Of a stretch of 43,090 nt of DNA, positions 24,041-33,368 are shown in pieces. A model generated the notes under the pieces. It was not told the origin of the DNA, searched no databases, and saw only the letters and a program-made list of their open reading frames with translations. The stretch comes from JABWBR01 sp036741235. Its GTDB lineage: Bacteria; Bacteroidota; Bacteroidia; Chitinophagales; Saprospiraceae. The DNA lies in assembly GCA_036741235.1 (NCBI GenBank), contig DAINSQ010000019.1, forward strand, positions 1-43,090, in the 5' to 3' direction. How positions within the stretch are numbered: position 1 is the stretch's first letter; the number at the start of each line of letters is the position of its first letter. A program made the position numbers and the translations under genes.

Positions 24041-26563
24041 ATGGGTCAGCTCAAGGGATATTGGAGTATCCCAGCCGCACAATTGCTGGAAGACCTCGGC
24101 AGCAATAACGAGGGTCTCACGCAACGCAAGGCGTCCATCCGGCTTTCGAAGTCGGAACGGCGGAGCCACGACAGGCCCTGGTGGGTGAGTGATTTGCTGT
24201 TATTCATCCACCAGTTCAACAACCCCCTTATCTTATTGCTCGTCTTTGCCGTGGGGCTCTCTACCCTGCTGGGCGAATACAACGATGCGTTCATCGTAGT
24301 GGTGGTATTGGCCATAACGGGATTGCTGGGATTCATCCAGGAGCGCAATGCCAACAGGGCTGTAGAGCAGCTTCGCAATCTCGTAAAGGTAAAAGTCAAG
24401 GTATACCGCGACGGCGAGTTGCGGTTGCTGCCCAGCGACCGCATTGTATCCGGTGATATCATCAGTTTATCAGCCGGCGATATACTGCCGGGTGATGCAA
24501 TTGTAGTGGATGCCACCGATTTGCACGTCAACGAAGCTGCCCTTACCGGCGAATCTTACCCAGCCGACAAATTTCCCTGCGTTGTTTCCGAAGAAGCCAC
24601 TTTGATGGAGCGCCGAAACACGCTGTTTCAAGGGTCGAGTGTAGTGAGCGGGGTAGGCCGGGCGATAGTAGTGGCAACGGGCGACGACACTGTTTTGGGC
24701 GGCATCAGCCGTTCTATCAGTACTACAGCGCCGGAGACGGCGTTTGAACAAGGTATCCGAAAATTCGGCTACCTGCTCATGCAGATCACCCTCATATTGT
24801 CGATCCTCATATTACTCGTCAACCTGCTGATTGGCAAACCCGTGGTAATCTCCATACTCTTCGCGCTGGCATTGGCAGTAGGCCTGGCGCCGGAGTTGTT
24901 GCCCGCCATAGTTACCATCACGCTTTCTGCCGGCGCCGCTCGTATGGCACGCAAAAAGGTGATCGTCAAAAAGCTGGCGGCTATTCAAAATCTGGGAGAG
25001 ATCGATATTTTTTGCTGTGATAAAACAGGCACGCTCACCGAAGGTACGGTACAAATCCACTCAACTATTGATTGGGAGGGCCGCAGCAGCGAAAGGGTAG
25101 CCCAACTGGCCTATCTCAACGCCTACTTCGAATCGGGATACGCCAACCCCATTGATACGGCTATTCGTTCATCTTTTGCTTTCGATATTGCCGCTTATTC
25201 CAAATTTGACGAGGTGCCCTACGACTTCATCCGCAAGCGGCTCAGCATTGTGGTAGCGCGCGGTGATCAACATATCATGGTGACCAAAGGCGCAGTTGGC
25301 AATATATTACAAGTGTGCAGCCGTGCCGAATTGCCCGATGGCCAAACCCTACCTTTGGACAACTGCCGTAACGACATATTACATCGCTTCGAAGCGCTCA
25401 GCAGCGAAGGCTTCCGGGTCATTGGTCTGGCCTGGAAAGACATCAGCGGCGACCCGGTAATTGACAAGAATGACGAGCAAGACTTAATCTTTCTGGGATT
25501 TATCGTCTTGCACGATCCTCCCAAACAAGACATCCTCGAAGCAGTGGGTCGTTTGAAAAATCTGGGCGTTTCGCTCAAGCTCATCACTGGCGACAACCGC
25601 CTGGTAGCGGCCCACCTGGCGCAATCCATTGGCTTACGCACACACGAGGTACTTGATGGCAAATCGCTGCACAAGATGACCAACGAAGCATTGGCGCGCC
25701 GTATTGACCATACCGACGTATTTGCAGAAATTGAGCCTTCTCAAAAAGAGCGCATAGTCAAGCTATTGCAAAAAAAAGGCCATGTCGTCGGTTTTGTCGG
25801 CGACGGCATCAACGACGCCTCGGCAATCCGCACCGCCGACGTGGGCATTTCTATTGACAACGCTGTTGATGTGGCCAAAGAGGCTGCCGATATCGTTTTG
25901 TTGGAAAACAATTTGGACATACTCAGTGAAGGCGTCATAGAGGGCCGAAAAACATTCGTCAATACACTTAAATACATTTATATCACGACCAGCGCCAATT
26001 TCGGCAATATGTTCAGCGTGGCCGGCGCTTCTATATTACTGCCTTTTTTACCGCTGTTGCCGATTCAGATTTTGCTGGTAAATTTCTTTTCAGATATACC
26101 CTCGCTGGCGATTGCCTCCGACAAGGTGGACCCCGAGTCGCTGCAACATCCTAAAAAGTGGGACATGGAGCAAATCAAACGTTTTATGACCATTTTTGGA
26201 CTGCAAAGCTCGATTTTCGATTTCATGACTTTTGGGGTGCTGTTATACCTCTTTCAATCCGGCGCCGAATTATTTCGAACGGGCTGGTTTATAGAATCTA
26301 TTCTATCTGAAATTTTCATCCTTCTGGTTATACGCACCTCGCGGCCACTATGGAAAAGCCGCCCAGGCAAATATTTGCTAATCGGGTCCGTACTTATCGC
26401 AATACTGACCATAGCAACGCCGTATATCCCGTGGTCGAATACATTTGGATTTGTCCCCTTGCATTGGCACGCACTAGGGGCTATGATATTGCTTGCCGTC
26501 ATTTACACTATTAGCGGAGAATTATCTAAACACTTCTTTTACAAACACATAAAGCTACTTTAA
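24041..26563 (+). CDS. Cation P-type ATPase, magnesium-translocating type
   Basis: An 840-residue P-type ATPase of the inner membrane. The actuator motif TGES lies near residue 169, the phosphorylation site DKTGT has Asp327, and the hinge motif is GDGIND at 587-592. Helix 4 reads APELLPAIV, close to the PEMLPMIV of MgtA/MgtB enzymes, and the following AARMARKKVIVKKLAAIQNL is also of that type. Magnesium import is therefore the best guess (P3B class), though a related divalent-cation role is possible. The C-terminal part contains about six helices, as expected. It lies 44 bases after ferritin, and TATCTTTT at 24013-24020 could be its own weak promoter core. Confidence 0.85.
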   Translation: MGQLKGYWSIPAAQLLEDLGSNNEGLTQRKASIRLSKSERRSHDRPWWVSDLLLFIHQFNNPLILLLVFAVGLSTLLGEYNDAFIVVVVLAITGLLGFIQERNANRAVEQLRNLVKVKVKVYRDGELRLLPSDRIVSGDIISLSAGDILPGDAIVVDATDLHVNEAALTGESYPADKFPCVVSEEATLMERRNTLFQGSSVVSGVGRAIVVATGDDTVLGGISRSISTTAPETAFEQGIRKFGYLLMQITLILSILILLVNLLIGKPVVISILFALALAVGLAPELLPAIVTITLSAGAARMARKKVIVKKLAAIQNLGEIDIFCCDKTGTLTEGTVQIHSTIDWEGRSSERVAQLAYLNAYFESGYANPIDTAIRSSFAFDIAAYSKFDEVPYDFIRKRLSIVVARGDQHIMVTKGAVGNILQVCSRAELPDGQTLPLDNCRNDILHRFEALSSEGFRVIGLAWKDISGDPVIDKNDEQDLIFLGFIVLHDPPKQDILEAVGRLKNLGVSLKLITGDNRLVAAHLAQSIGLRTHEVLDGKSLHKMTNEALARRIDHTDVFAEIEPSQKERIVKLLQKKGHVVGFVGDGINDASAIRTADVGISIDNAVDVAKEAADIVLLENNLDILSEGVIEGRKTFVNTLKYIYITTSANFGNMFSVAGASILLPFLPLLPIQILLVNFFSDIPSLAIASDKVDPESLQHPKKWDMEQIKRFMTIFGLQSSIFDFMTFGVLLYLFQSGAELFRTGWFIESILSEIFILLVIRTSRPLWKSRPGKYLLIGSVLIAILTIATPYIPWSNTFGFVPLHWHALGAMILLAVIYTISGELSKHFFYKHIKLL

Positions 26564-26622
26564 CCCGGAAAATCTCGTAGTTTTACCCCGCTATTGTATT
26601 TTTTTTCAAAAAAAATCACTTT

Positions 26623-27264
26623 ATGAAATCCCCTATTGCCATTTTAGCCGCAATCCTGCTGCTGAACGCCCCATTGCTGAGCCAAACCCAGGAGCCCCCA
26701 ATTGATTTTAGCAAGGAACCGGCACTACAACTCGAACTTGTTGTGGATGGAAAAGTATACCATCTCAAAGACGGCGAACAAATCAAGTTGAGCGATCTGC
26801 CGCCTAATCCCACTGTAGAAGTACGTTCAGCGCCATATCGACTTTTCAACTATGAATCTATAGCTTTCGAATATCCAACGAATTTCTCTTTTACATTTGA
26901 AGAAGATTTGGGCTACCGCATTTGGTCGCTCGACGGCAGCGATTTTATCATCCTGCTGTTTGTATACGATATGCCTGTTGAACTGGATGAACTCGTCGGC
27001 GAGATGGTTGCTCAATTTGGCGAAGAAAATTGCATCATTCTGCCTTTTGAGCGCAAACTGGGCGACGTATCCTGCACAGGTAAAAAAGTGGACGTATCGC
27101 TCATCGGACAATCGCTGAGTTATGAGATTTTGGATATTCCTTTTCCTGACGACAAAAAACGCATCCTCGCTTTTCAAGATATAAAAGATGAAACGGGCAA
27201 TGCGTCGGGTGAAAGCGAGCAAACGATTCAACACATCAATTCTACATTCCGGCTAAAAAAATAG
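26623..27264 (+). CDS. Small secreted protein of unknown function
   Basis: A 213-residue protein with a signal peptide (about 1-20, ending LLSQ). The mature part starts with a segment PPIDFSKEPALQLELVVDGK and then looks mainly beta-stranded, with an acidic middle part. It contains two cysteines (in ENCIILPFE and VSCTGKK) that could form a disulfide in the periplasm. I recognise no family. It has no T9SS sorting domain or lipobox. It stands alone between the P-type ATPase and a convergent T9SS cargo gene, ending in a shared hairpin. Confidence 0.7.
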   Translation: MKSPIAILAAILLLNAPLLSQTQEPPIDFSKEPALQLELVVDGKVYHLKDGEQIKLSDLPPNPTVEVRSAPYRLFNYESIAFEYPTNFSFTFEEDLGYRIWSLDGSDFIILLFVYDMPVELDELVGEMVAQFGEENCIILPFERKLGDVSCTGKKVDVSLIGQSLSYEILDIPFPDDKKRILAFQDIKDETGNASGESEQTIQHINSTFRLKK

Positions 27265-27287
27265 GGTGAACGATTGCCGTTCACCCC
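27264..27287 (-). terminator. Intrinsic terminator, minus strand
   Basis: GGGTGAACG (27264-27272) pairs exactly with CGTTCACCC (27278-27286) around a 5-base loop. Read on the minus strand the hairpin is followed by TATTTTTTT (the complement of 27255-27263), so it should end the 27302-29308 transcript. On the plus strand there is no T-run, but it may also help to end the gene at 26623. Confidence 0.8.
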
Positions 27288-27301
27288 GTATGATTGTCGG
27301 G

Positions 27302-29308
27302 TCATTTCACAGCAACCACCCTGCCGGTGTGCAACACGCCCTGCGTTATCACGCGGATCGTATAAACTCCCGGGTTGTAGTTGTGTAAATCAATAGTTTC
27401 GGCAGTACCTGTGCTGATCAATCGGCGGCTGAATACCATTCGGCCTGTGGGATCAATCATTTGCAACTCCATGGGTTCTCCTGCCGGTACGGCAGTATTT
27501 ACCCAGGTAATGCCTGTCGTGGGATTTGGATATACTACAAGCATATCCGGCGTTTGCGGCGGCGTTTGGTCTTTTTGTTCATTTTCGTCGGCCAGGGCAA
27601 CAACATGGTTATTTACCGGCGCCATCAAGGGTTGAATGCCGCCTGAAACCGTCACGTTGTCAAAAACTACGGTAGTTGTAATATTATTGTTTGTACTTTC
27701 TGCATATAGGCCCATCAGCACGCAATTGGGGAAATTGACCTGGGAAGCGCCCACGGAGGTCCATTGTTCGCCATTCACTGAAACATAAGTCGTAATCGTA
27801 TTGCCCGTGCGGTTGATGCGCAGCCAGTGCTCCTGGCCGGGGGCGATCACGCTTTGTTGAATTTGCATGGGGGCATTGGCGACGCCTCTTACTTCCCGGC
27901 GTATTTGATTACCCAGGTTTGATTTAACTGCCGTTTTTCGGGCGCCTGGCATCAGATTTTCGCGGATCATGAGGCCTCCCCAGCCGCCATTGGGCTGGAT
28001 GCCGTTTACGCGAGCAGTGATTTCGCCATTGCCGCACAAATCGACATATACAAAATGCGCCACGTCGGATGTAGGCACGGAAAACCCTTTGGCGCTAACG
28101 GTATATCCATGATCGCAAACCTGGTTGGTAGCGCTGCCGTTGGCGGTAGCGCCTATATTGCCGTTGCTCCAGGGCGCTTTTATGCCGCTGTCTTCTACTA
28201 CCGAAACCTGGGCAACGCCCTGCGTTTGGTTGCCGCATTCATCCTGTATGATTACCGTAACAGGAATTGTCTGATCGAGTTGCGAGCAATTAACAACCGA
28301 GGGCGAAATGCTCACCAGGCTAACGCTGCCGCAATTATCGGAAGTTTGATCGACGAGCATAGCTTCGGTGAGGGCAACATCGGCGTCTTCAAAAAGCGTC
28401 ACCTCAATATTCAGCAGGTCGAGGTCGGGCGGCGTATTATCGGTGACGGTAATAGTTTGTATAAACTGCTCCATGCTGGTATTACCGCATTGATCGCCCA
28501 TCTGCCAGGTGCGCACGCGGGTATAATTGCCGGCGCAACTTCCTTCGTTGGTCACATCGCTGAGCAATTGGGCTACAGCAATGCCGCCCAGATCAACGCC
28601 TTGCGGTTCGAGGTCGAGGGCGGCCTCCAGGCCGGCAGCATCATTGCAATCCACTGATACGTCGAGGCTGCCCGGCGCGCTGCTGATAAAGGGAGGCGTA
28701 TTGTCATTGCAATCGAAGGTAAACACCAGCAAATAAGTGGTAGAAGAAAAAGGCACATCGATATCAATCCAGCCGGTGTACGTGCCTGGCGGCAGGGGTA
28801 CGTTGAGCGACCCAATGAGGTTAGAAGTGGGGATATCGGCGTTGTTGATATTGTCAACCTCCACATCCGGACTGTTCAACGGCTGGGCGTCATCGCCAAA
28901 CCAAAATCGAAATTTGACAGGGGTAGTTTCAAAAAGGGCATCCATCTCTTCGAGGTGAATAGATACCAGTTCGAAACCTTCCGGCACTGTAAATGTAAAC
29001 AAATCATGGTAGTCTACTTGAGAAGGTACCAGACAACCAAACAAGTCAATCTCGAGATTATCGCCGCTCACATCGGCCATACTGATATTGTCGGGGTTGG
29101 CAAACGACAAACTGCCGCCCAGGTCGTTGCTGAAGCACTCTTGAAGATCGGCATCAAAGTGGTTTTTTTGCGCCTCGGCGCTCACTTTGCGCGCCCTTGC
29201 ATTTTCCAACAATGGTTGTTGTGCCGAAAGGGATAGTGCAATAAACAGGCTTAATACCGTAAAAAGGGGGGATTTGTTAATACGGGTTTTAATCAAAGAG
29301 AAAAGCAT
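27302..29308 (-). CDS. Multidomain secreted protein with T9SS sorting domain
   Basis: A 668-residue exported protein. It has a signal peptide (about 1-30, ending LSAQ), a beta-sandwich domain (about 55-205), two Ig/HYR-like segments (about 205-375) with TPPFISSAPG and NTPPDLDLLN starts and cysteine pairs, and a lectin-like/DUF1349-type domain (about 385-560, ending in EQWTSVGASQVNF and VVFDNVTVSGG). The C-terminal type A T9SS sorting domain is at about 590-668 (VVYPNPTTG, then NYNPGVYTIRV and a final basic strand). It should cross the outer membrane through the T9SS and end at the cell surface or outside. The ligand is not known. It is divergent from another cargo gene at 29527. Confidence 0.85.
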   Translation of the reverse strand: MLFSLIKTRINKSPLFTVLSLFIALSLSAQQPLLENARARKVSAEAQKNHFDADLQECFSNDLGGSLSFANPDNISMADVSGDNLEIDLFGCLVPSQVDYHDLFTFTVPEGFELVSIHLEEMDALFETTPVKFRFWFGDDAQPLNSPDVEVDNINNADIPTSNLIGSLNVPLPPGTYTGWIDIDVPFSSTTYLLVFTFDCNDNTPPFISSAPGSLDVSVDCNDAAGLEAALDLEPQGVDLGGIAVAQLLSDVTNEGSCAGNYTRVRTWQMGDQCGNTSMEQFIQTITVTDNTPPDLDLLNIEVTLFEDADVALTEAMLVDQTSDNCGSVSLVSISPSVVNCSQLDQTIPVTVIIQDECGNQTQGVAQVSVVEDSGIKAPWSNGNIGATANGSATNQVCDHGYTVSAKGFSVPTSDVAHFVYVDLCGNGEITARVNGIQPNGGWGGLMIRENLMPGARKTAVKSNLGNQIRREVRGVANAPMQIQQSVIAPGQEHWLRINRTGNTITTYVSVNGEQWTSVGASQVNFPNCVLMGLYAESTNNNITTTVVFDNVTVSGGIQPLMAPVNNHVVALADENEQKDQTPPQTPDMLVVYPNPTTGITWVNTAVPAGEPMELQMIDPTGRMVFSRRLISTGTAETIDLHNYNPGVYTIRVITQGVLHTGRVVAVK

Positions 29309-29526
29309 GGTCGTTTTTTTGGTTAATAATTATTGTTCAAATTTCCACCCCAAAGTTGCCGCCATGCCAACAGCCAAAGGTTTAATGATTTTTCAAAAAG
29401 TATAAAAAAGTATTAAAACTGAAAATTCGGTTAAGAAAAAATTAAAACAGGCAATTACCGTTCCATTTTAGGTTTTGTAGCGTTAAAAAAGATGTAACTT
29501 ATGGCCATATTAACGATTGTAGCCCA

Positions 29527-30249
29527 ATGAAGCACCTTTTACTCCTGATGTTAACCCTTTCGGCACTGCACAACGGCTTCGCCCAAAAGCTGTTGTCTTT
29601 TGAGCCCAATGCCGTGGAAGAGCGCTTCCTGGTGGATCTCGACGACTGGACGAAGACGGTCGAGTTGAGCGCTACAGTCACCAACACATCCAACCAAACC
29701 CTGCTGCTGAAGTGGAAAAGGAATATCGTAAACCAGCCGCTGGGGTGGCAAACCCAGATTTGCGACGACTTTGCCTATTACACGCCAGACATTTCGACGA
29801 ATTACTCTCCCAAATACAACATCAACGCTCCCGTGGAGCTAGCCCCAGGCGCTTCGATATCATTTTCGCTGCATATACAGCCGCTGGGCACTGCGGGCAG
29901 AGGGGTATACGAAATCCCCTTTTCAACTACTAAAAACCCCGATAAAATCATCGGCTCGCTCATGTTTACGGCCAATGTGGAAGATGCCGACAAAGAATTT
30001 TCCAAAGCAACGCTGCGTCTATACCCCAATCCCGCCATTGACTATTTTGAAATTACCCCCAACGCCCCTGTTGACGAGGTGATTCTATACAATATGATCG
30101 GCAAAAAGGTACGCACCTACGATGCCACCCAAACCAACCGCTTTGATATTTCTGATATCCCTGCCGGGCTCTATCTCGTAAGTCTGCTAAACGAAAAACG
30201 CGGAGTGGTCAAAACGCTGCGACTCAACAAGCGCAGCTTGCGACCCTAG
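29527..30249 (+). CDS. Secreted protein with T9SS sorting domain
   Basis: A 240-residue protein with a signal peptide (about 1-19, ending GFAQ), a beta-sandwich domain (about 25-155) similar in pattern to Ig-like or CARDB-type folds (VELSATVTNTSNQTLLLKW), and a C-terminal T9SS type A sorting domain (about 165-240: LRLYPNPAIDYFEI, then DISDIPAGLYLVSL). The short length makes the sorting domain about a third of the protein. It shares a 218-base A/T-rich divergent region with the cargo gene at 27302, and lies about 110 bases before the S8 protease gene. Confidence 0.82.
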   Translation: MKHLLLLMLTLSALHNGFAQKLLSFEPNAVEERFLVDLDDWTKTVELSATVTNTSNQTLLLKWKRNIVNQPLGWQTQICDDFAYYTPDISTNYSPKYNINAPVELAPGASISFSLHIQPLGTAGRGVYEIPFSTTKNPDKIIGSLMFTANVEDADKEFSKATLRLYPNPAIDYFEITPNAPVDEVILYNMIGKKVRTYDATQTNRFDISDIPAGLYLVSLLNEKRGVVKTLRLNKRSLRP

Positions 30250-30358
30250 CGCATCCGTCAAGCGTTTGACAAATTCCGCTTTCCCCCCGCTTGCCTGCGG
30301 CAAAGTCATTATCTTTCGCTTCGCTTATTAATTGCTTTTTATAAAAACGCCTATACCC

Positions 30359-33304
30359 ATGCTGCGCCGCCTTTTATTAGTAGTTTTGATCGCCGTCTTT
30401 TTCTTGCCTGCCGCCAACTGCCAACTGCTCGATCACGTGCAGGGGGAGGTGCTGGTGCAATTCCGACCGCACGTCAGTGCGCAACAATGGATCAAAAAGT
30501 GGCAATATTTTGAAGGGCGGCCCACCGGCCTCAAAACGCGCAAACTCATCTCTCCGCCAGTACGTATCTGGGCATTAACCTTCGACTTCGCAAGTATCCA
30601 CGAAACCCGCTTTTTGCAAGCCATTCGTCGCGACGCCGAAGTTATCGAAGCGCAATTCAACCACTTTGTCTACACCCGCTCTACCATCCCCGACGATCCC
30701 GGCTTCGGCAGCCAATGGCAATACATCAATACGGGGCAAAGCGGCGGCCTTCCAGGCGCCGATATCGATATGGACCTCGCCTGGGATATTACCACCGGCG
30801 GCCTTACTGTAGAGGGCGATACCATTGTAGTTTGCGCCCTCGACGACGGCATCGACCTCAACCACGAAGATTTTCAGGATAACCTCTGGGTAAACCATGC
30901 GGAAATCCCCAACAACGATATCGACGACGACAACAACGGCTACGTCGACGACTACCGCGGCTGGAGCACCGTCACCGATTCCGACAATATCAGCGGCGGC
31001 GGCCACGGCACTCCTGTAGCCGGCATCATGGGCGCCAAAGGCAACAACGGCATCGGCGTTGCCGGCATCAACTGGAATGTGAAGCTGATGATTGTGAAAA
31101 ATAATTTCAACACCAACGAGGCCGCGGTGCTTGAAGCCTACTCCTATCCCCTCGTGCAGCGCATGCGCTACAACGAAACCAACGGCGCCGAAGGGGCTTT
31201 TGTGGTGGCTACCAACGCCTCCTGGGGCACCGACCTGGGCGACCCCGAAGACGCTCCGCTGTGGTGCGCGTTCTTCGATACGCTAGGCGTACATGGTATC
31301 CTCAACTGCGGCGCTACCATCAATGGCAACGTAAATGTGGATATCGAGGGCGACCTGCCCACGGCCTGCCCCAGTGATTACCTCATTTCGGTGACCAACA
31401 TGAACCACAACGACGTGAAGGTCACCCAGGCCGGCTACGGCGCTACGACGATCGACCTGGGCGCCTTTGGCGCCGGCGCCTGGACTACCGACCTGCCTAA
31501 TACCTATGCGCCTTTCGGCGGCACCTCCGGCGCTACGCCCCATGTGACCGGCGCAGTGGGGCTGCTGTATTCCGCTCCTTGCCCTTCTTTTATCGCTATT
31601 GCAAAAAGCGACCCCGCCCAGGCTGTTTTACTTGCCAAACAATACATCCTGGAGGGTGTCACTCCCAACGCCAGTCTGGACAGTATCACCGTCACCGGCG
31701 GGCGGCTCAACGTATACAACAGCCTGCAACTGCTCATGCAAAATTGCAGCGGCTGCCCACCCGCCACCAGCGTAAAAGCCGTTGACGTTACCGACGAGCA
31801 GGCTACGATATCCTGGAATGTCACTGACAGCATCACACAGGTCGACCTCCTCATTCGCCCGCTCGATAGCCCCGAGTGGGATACGATTCCCGGCGTAAGC
31901 TCGCCGTTTGTACTCGACAGTCTGCTATCCTGTACCCAATACGAGCTGCAACTCACGGCCTATTGCGCCGCCGATACCGCTAATTTGTTCGAAAATTTTG
32001 TTTTCAAAACCGACGGCTGCTGTGAATTACCCCAGGATTTACTGGTATCAGAGGTCAGCGACTCGTCGGCATTGTTTACCTGGGGCAACGTATTGGCGGC
32101 AACCGAATTTGTATTGCAATGGCGACCGGCAGGTGATTCCACCTGGCAAACGGCAACGATTGACGGCAACAGCTTTTCGCTCGATAGCCTTGAATCTTGC
32201 ACTGATTACGAAGCCGCGCTTTTTACAGTTTGCGATACCCTGCAAACCGAACCAAGTAACCTGATGAACTTCCGCACACGCGGTTGCGGCGCCTGTACCG
32301 ACCTCGAATATTGCCCGGTTACAAATCTCAACGCATCTGAAGAGTGGATAGAACAAGTCGTTTTTGCCACAATTGACACAACCAGCGGCAGCAATGACGG
32401 CTATGGGCTTTATACGGATATTCCCGCCCCAATCCTGGAATTGGGCGGCAGCTATGATATTAGCCTGAAACCGGGTTTTTCCGATTTTGTCTACCAGGAA
32501 TACTTCAAAGTATGGATTGATTACAACCAAAACGGGATTTTTGAAAATAACGAAATTGCCTTTGACCCCGGCGCCACCACTTCAACCGGCATTACCGGCA
32601 CGATAGTCATACCGCCTACCGCCCCCATCGGCTTTACCCGCATGCGCGTGGTGATGAATTTCCAGAATGTGTCGGGACCCTGTAATTTCGCCAACGGCAC
32701 TTTCGGCGAAGTGGAAGATTATTGCGTAAATATAGTGCCGACTACCTATTGCGCCAGGCCGACCAATATAGATACGCTCAATATTGACCTTACCAATGCC
32801 GAACTGGGCTGGGATTTTGTGGCGCCCGCCATTAGCTATGTGGTTCGCTACCGCAAAGCCGGCGAAGATTTGTGGGAGGAGCTGTCTTCGCTTACCCCCG
32901 GCATCGTACTGGCTAATCTCGAACCTTGCCAGGATTATGAGGCCCAGATACAGACTATCTGCGGCTACAGCCTGAGCGATACGGCCAGTAATTTCGCTTT
33001 CCGCACCAACTGCATAACTGATATTGCCCCCGGGCCGCGCGCCGACTTCGAGTGGAGGGTATTCCCCAACCCGTTCAGCGAGTCCCTGCGCATCGCAGTA
33101 GACGCACCCCGCGGCGGCGAGTTGTACCAGATGGAAGTAATCAGCGCGCTGGGGCAGGTCATGAGCCGGCAGCCATTGCTCTGCGCATCTCCCGGCGTGC
33201 ACTGGTTCGACATAGCCGGCAGCAACTGGAGTGCCGGTATTTACCTGGTTCGACTTACTAATAGCGAAGGCGGCATGGCCGTTCGAAAAGTGGTAAAACA
33301 GTAG
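30359..33304 (+). CDS. Secreted S8 (subtilisin-like) peptidase, T9SS cargo
   Basis: A 981-residue exported serine protease. It has a signal peptide (about 1-21), an N-terminal propeptide-like part (about 25-110) and the subtilase domain (about 115-465) with catalytic Asp162 (ALDDGID), His216 (GGHGTPVAG) and Ser390 (GGTSGATP). Two or three fibronectin III-like domains follow (for example ATISWNVTDSITQVDLLI, and the repeated SCTQYELQL / SCTDYEAAL / PCQDYEAQI strands). A GEVED domain is marked by FGEVEDYC, and the C-terminus is a T9SS sorting domain (WRVFPNPFSESLRI ... GIYLVRLTNSEGG). The oxyanion region reads LNCGATIN rather than the common AAGN. The ATG at 30359 is preferred to an upstream TTG because it starts at the signal peptide. 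Its role is probably extracellular protein breakdown. Confidence 0.92.
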   Translation: MLRRLLLVVLIAVFFLPAANCQLLDHVQGEVLVQFRPHVSAQQWIKKWQYFEGRPTGLKTRKLISPPVRIWALTFDFASIHETRFLQAIRRDAEVIEAQFNHFVYTRSTIPDDPGFGSQWQYINTGQSGGLPGADIDMDLAWDITTGGLTVEGDTIVVCALDDGIDLNHEDFQDNLWVNHAEIPNNDIDDDNNGYVDDYRGWSTVTDSDNISGGGHGTPVAGIMGAKGNNGIGVAGINWNVKLMIVKNNFNTNEAAVLEAYSYPLVQRMRYNETNGAEGAFVVATNASWGTDLGDPEDAPLWCAFFDTLGVHGILNCGATINGNVNVDIEGDLPTACPSDYLISVTNMNHNDVKVTQAGYGATTIDLGAFGAGAWTTDLPNTYAPFGGTSGATPHVTGAVGLLYSAPCPSFIAIAKSDPAQAVLLAKQYILEGVTPNASLDSITVTGGRLNVYNSLQLLMQNCSGCPPATSVKAVDVTDEQATISWNVTDSITQVDLLIRPLDSPEWDTIPGVSSPFVLDSLLSCTQYELQLTAYCAADTANLFENFVFKTDGCCELPQDLLVSEVSDSSALFTWGNVLAATEFVLQWRPAGDSTWQTATIDGNSFSLDSLESCTDYEAALFTVCDTLQTEPSNLMNFRTRGCGACTDLEYCPVTNLNASEEWIEQVVFATIDTTSGSNDGYGLYTDIPAPILELGGSYDISLKPGFSDFVYQEYFKVWIDYNQNGIFENNEIAFDPGATTSTGITGTIVIPPTAPIGFTRMRVVMNFQNVSGPCNFANGTFGEVEDYCVNIVPTTYCARPTNIDTLNIDLTNAELGWDFVAPAISYVVRYRKAGEDLWEELSSLTPGIVLANLEPCQDYEAQIQTICGYSLSDTASNFAFRTNCITDIAPGPRADFEWRVFPNPFSESLRIAVDAPRGGELYQMEVISALGQVMSRQPLLCASPGVHWFDIAGSNWSAGIYLVRLTNSEGGMAVRKVVKQ

Positions 33305-33333
33305 GTCAAAAGGCGTTATAGTATAATTATTGC

Positions 33334-33341
33334 TAATTTTG
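33334..33341 (+). promoter_or_regulatory. Bacteroidota -7 promoter element before the SDR gene
   Basis: TAATTTTG matches TAnnTTTG exactly and lies 27 bases before the ATG of the SDR gene at 33369. I see no good -33 TTG at the usual distance. It would start the SDR-acyltransferase-methyltransferase operon. Confidence 0.5.
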
Positions 33342-33368
33342 TGGCCGAAATACAAAACACGGCCCACT

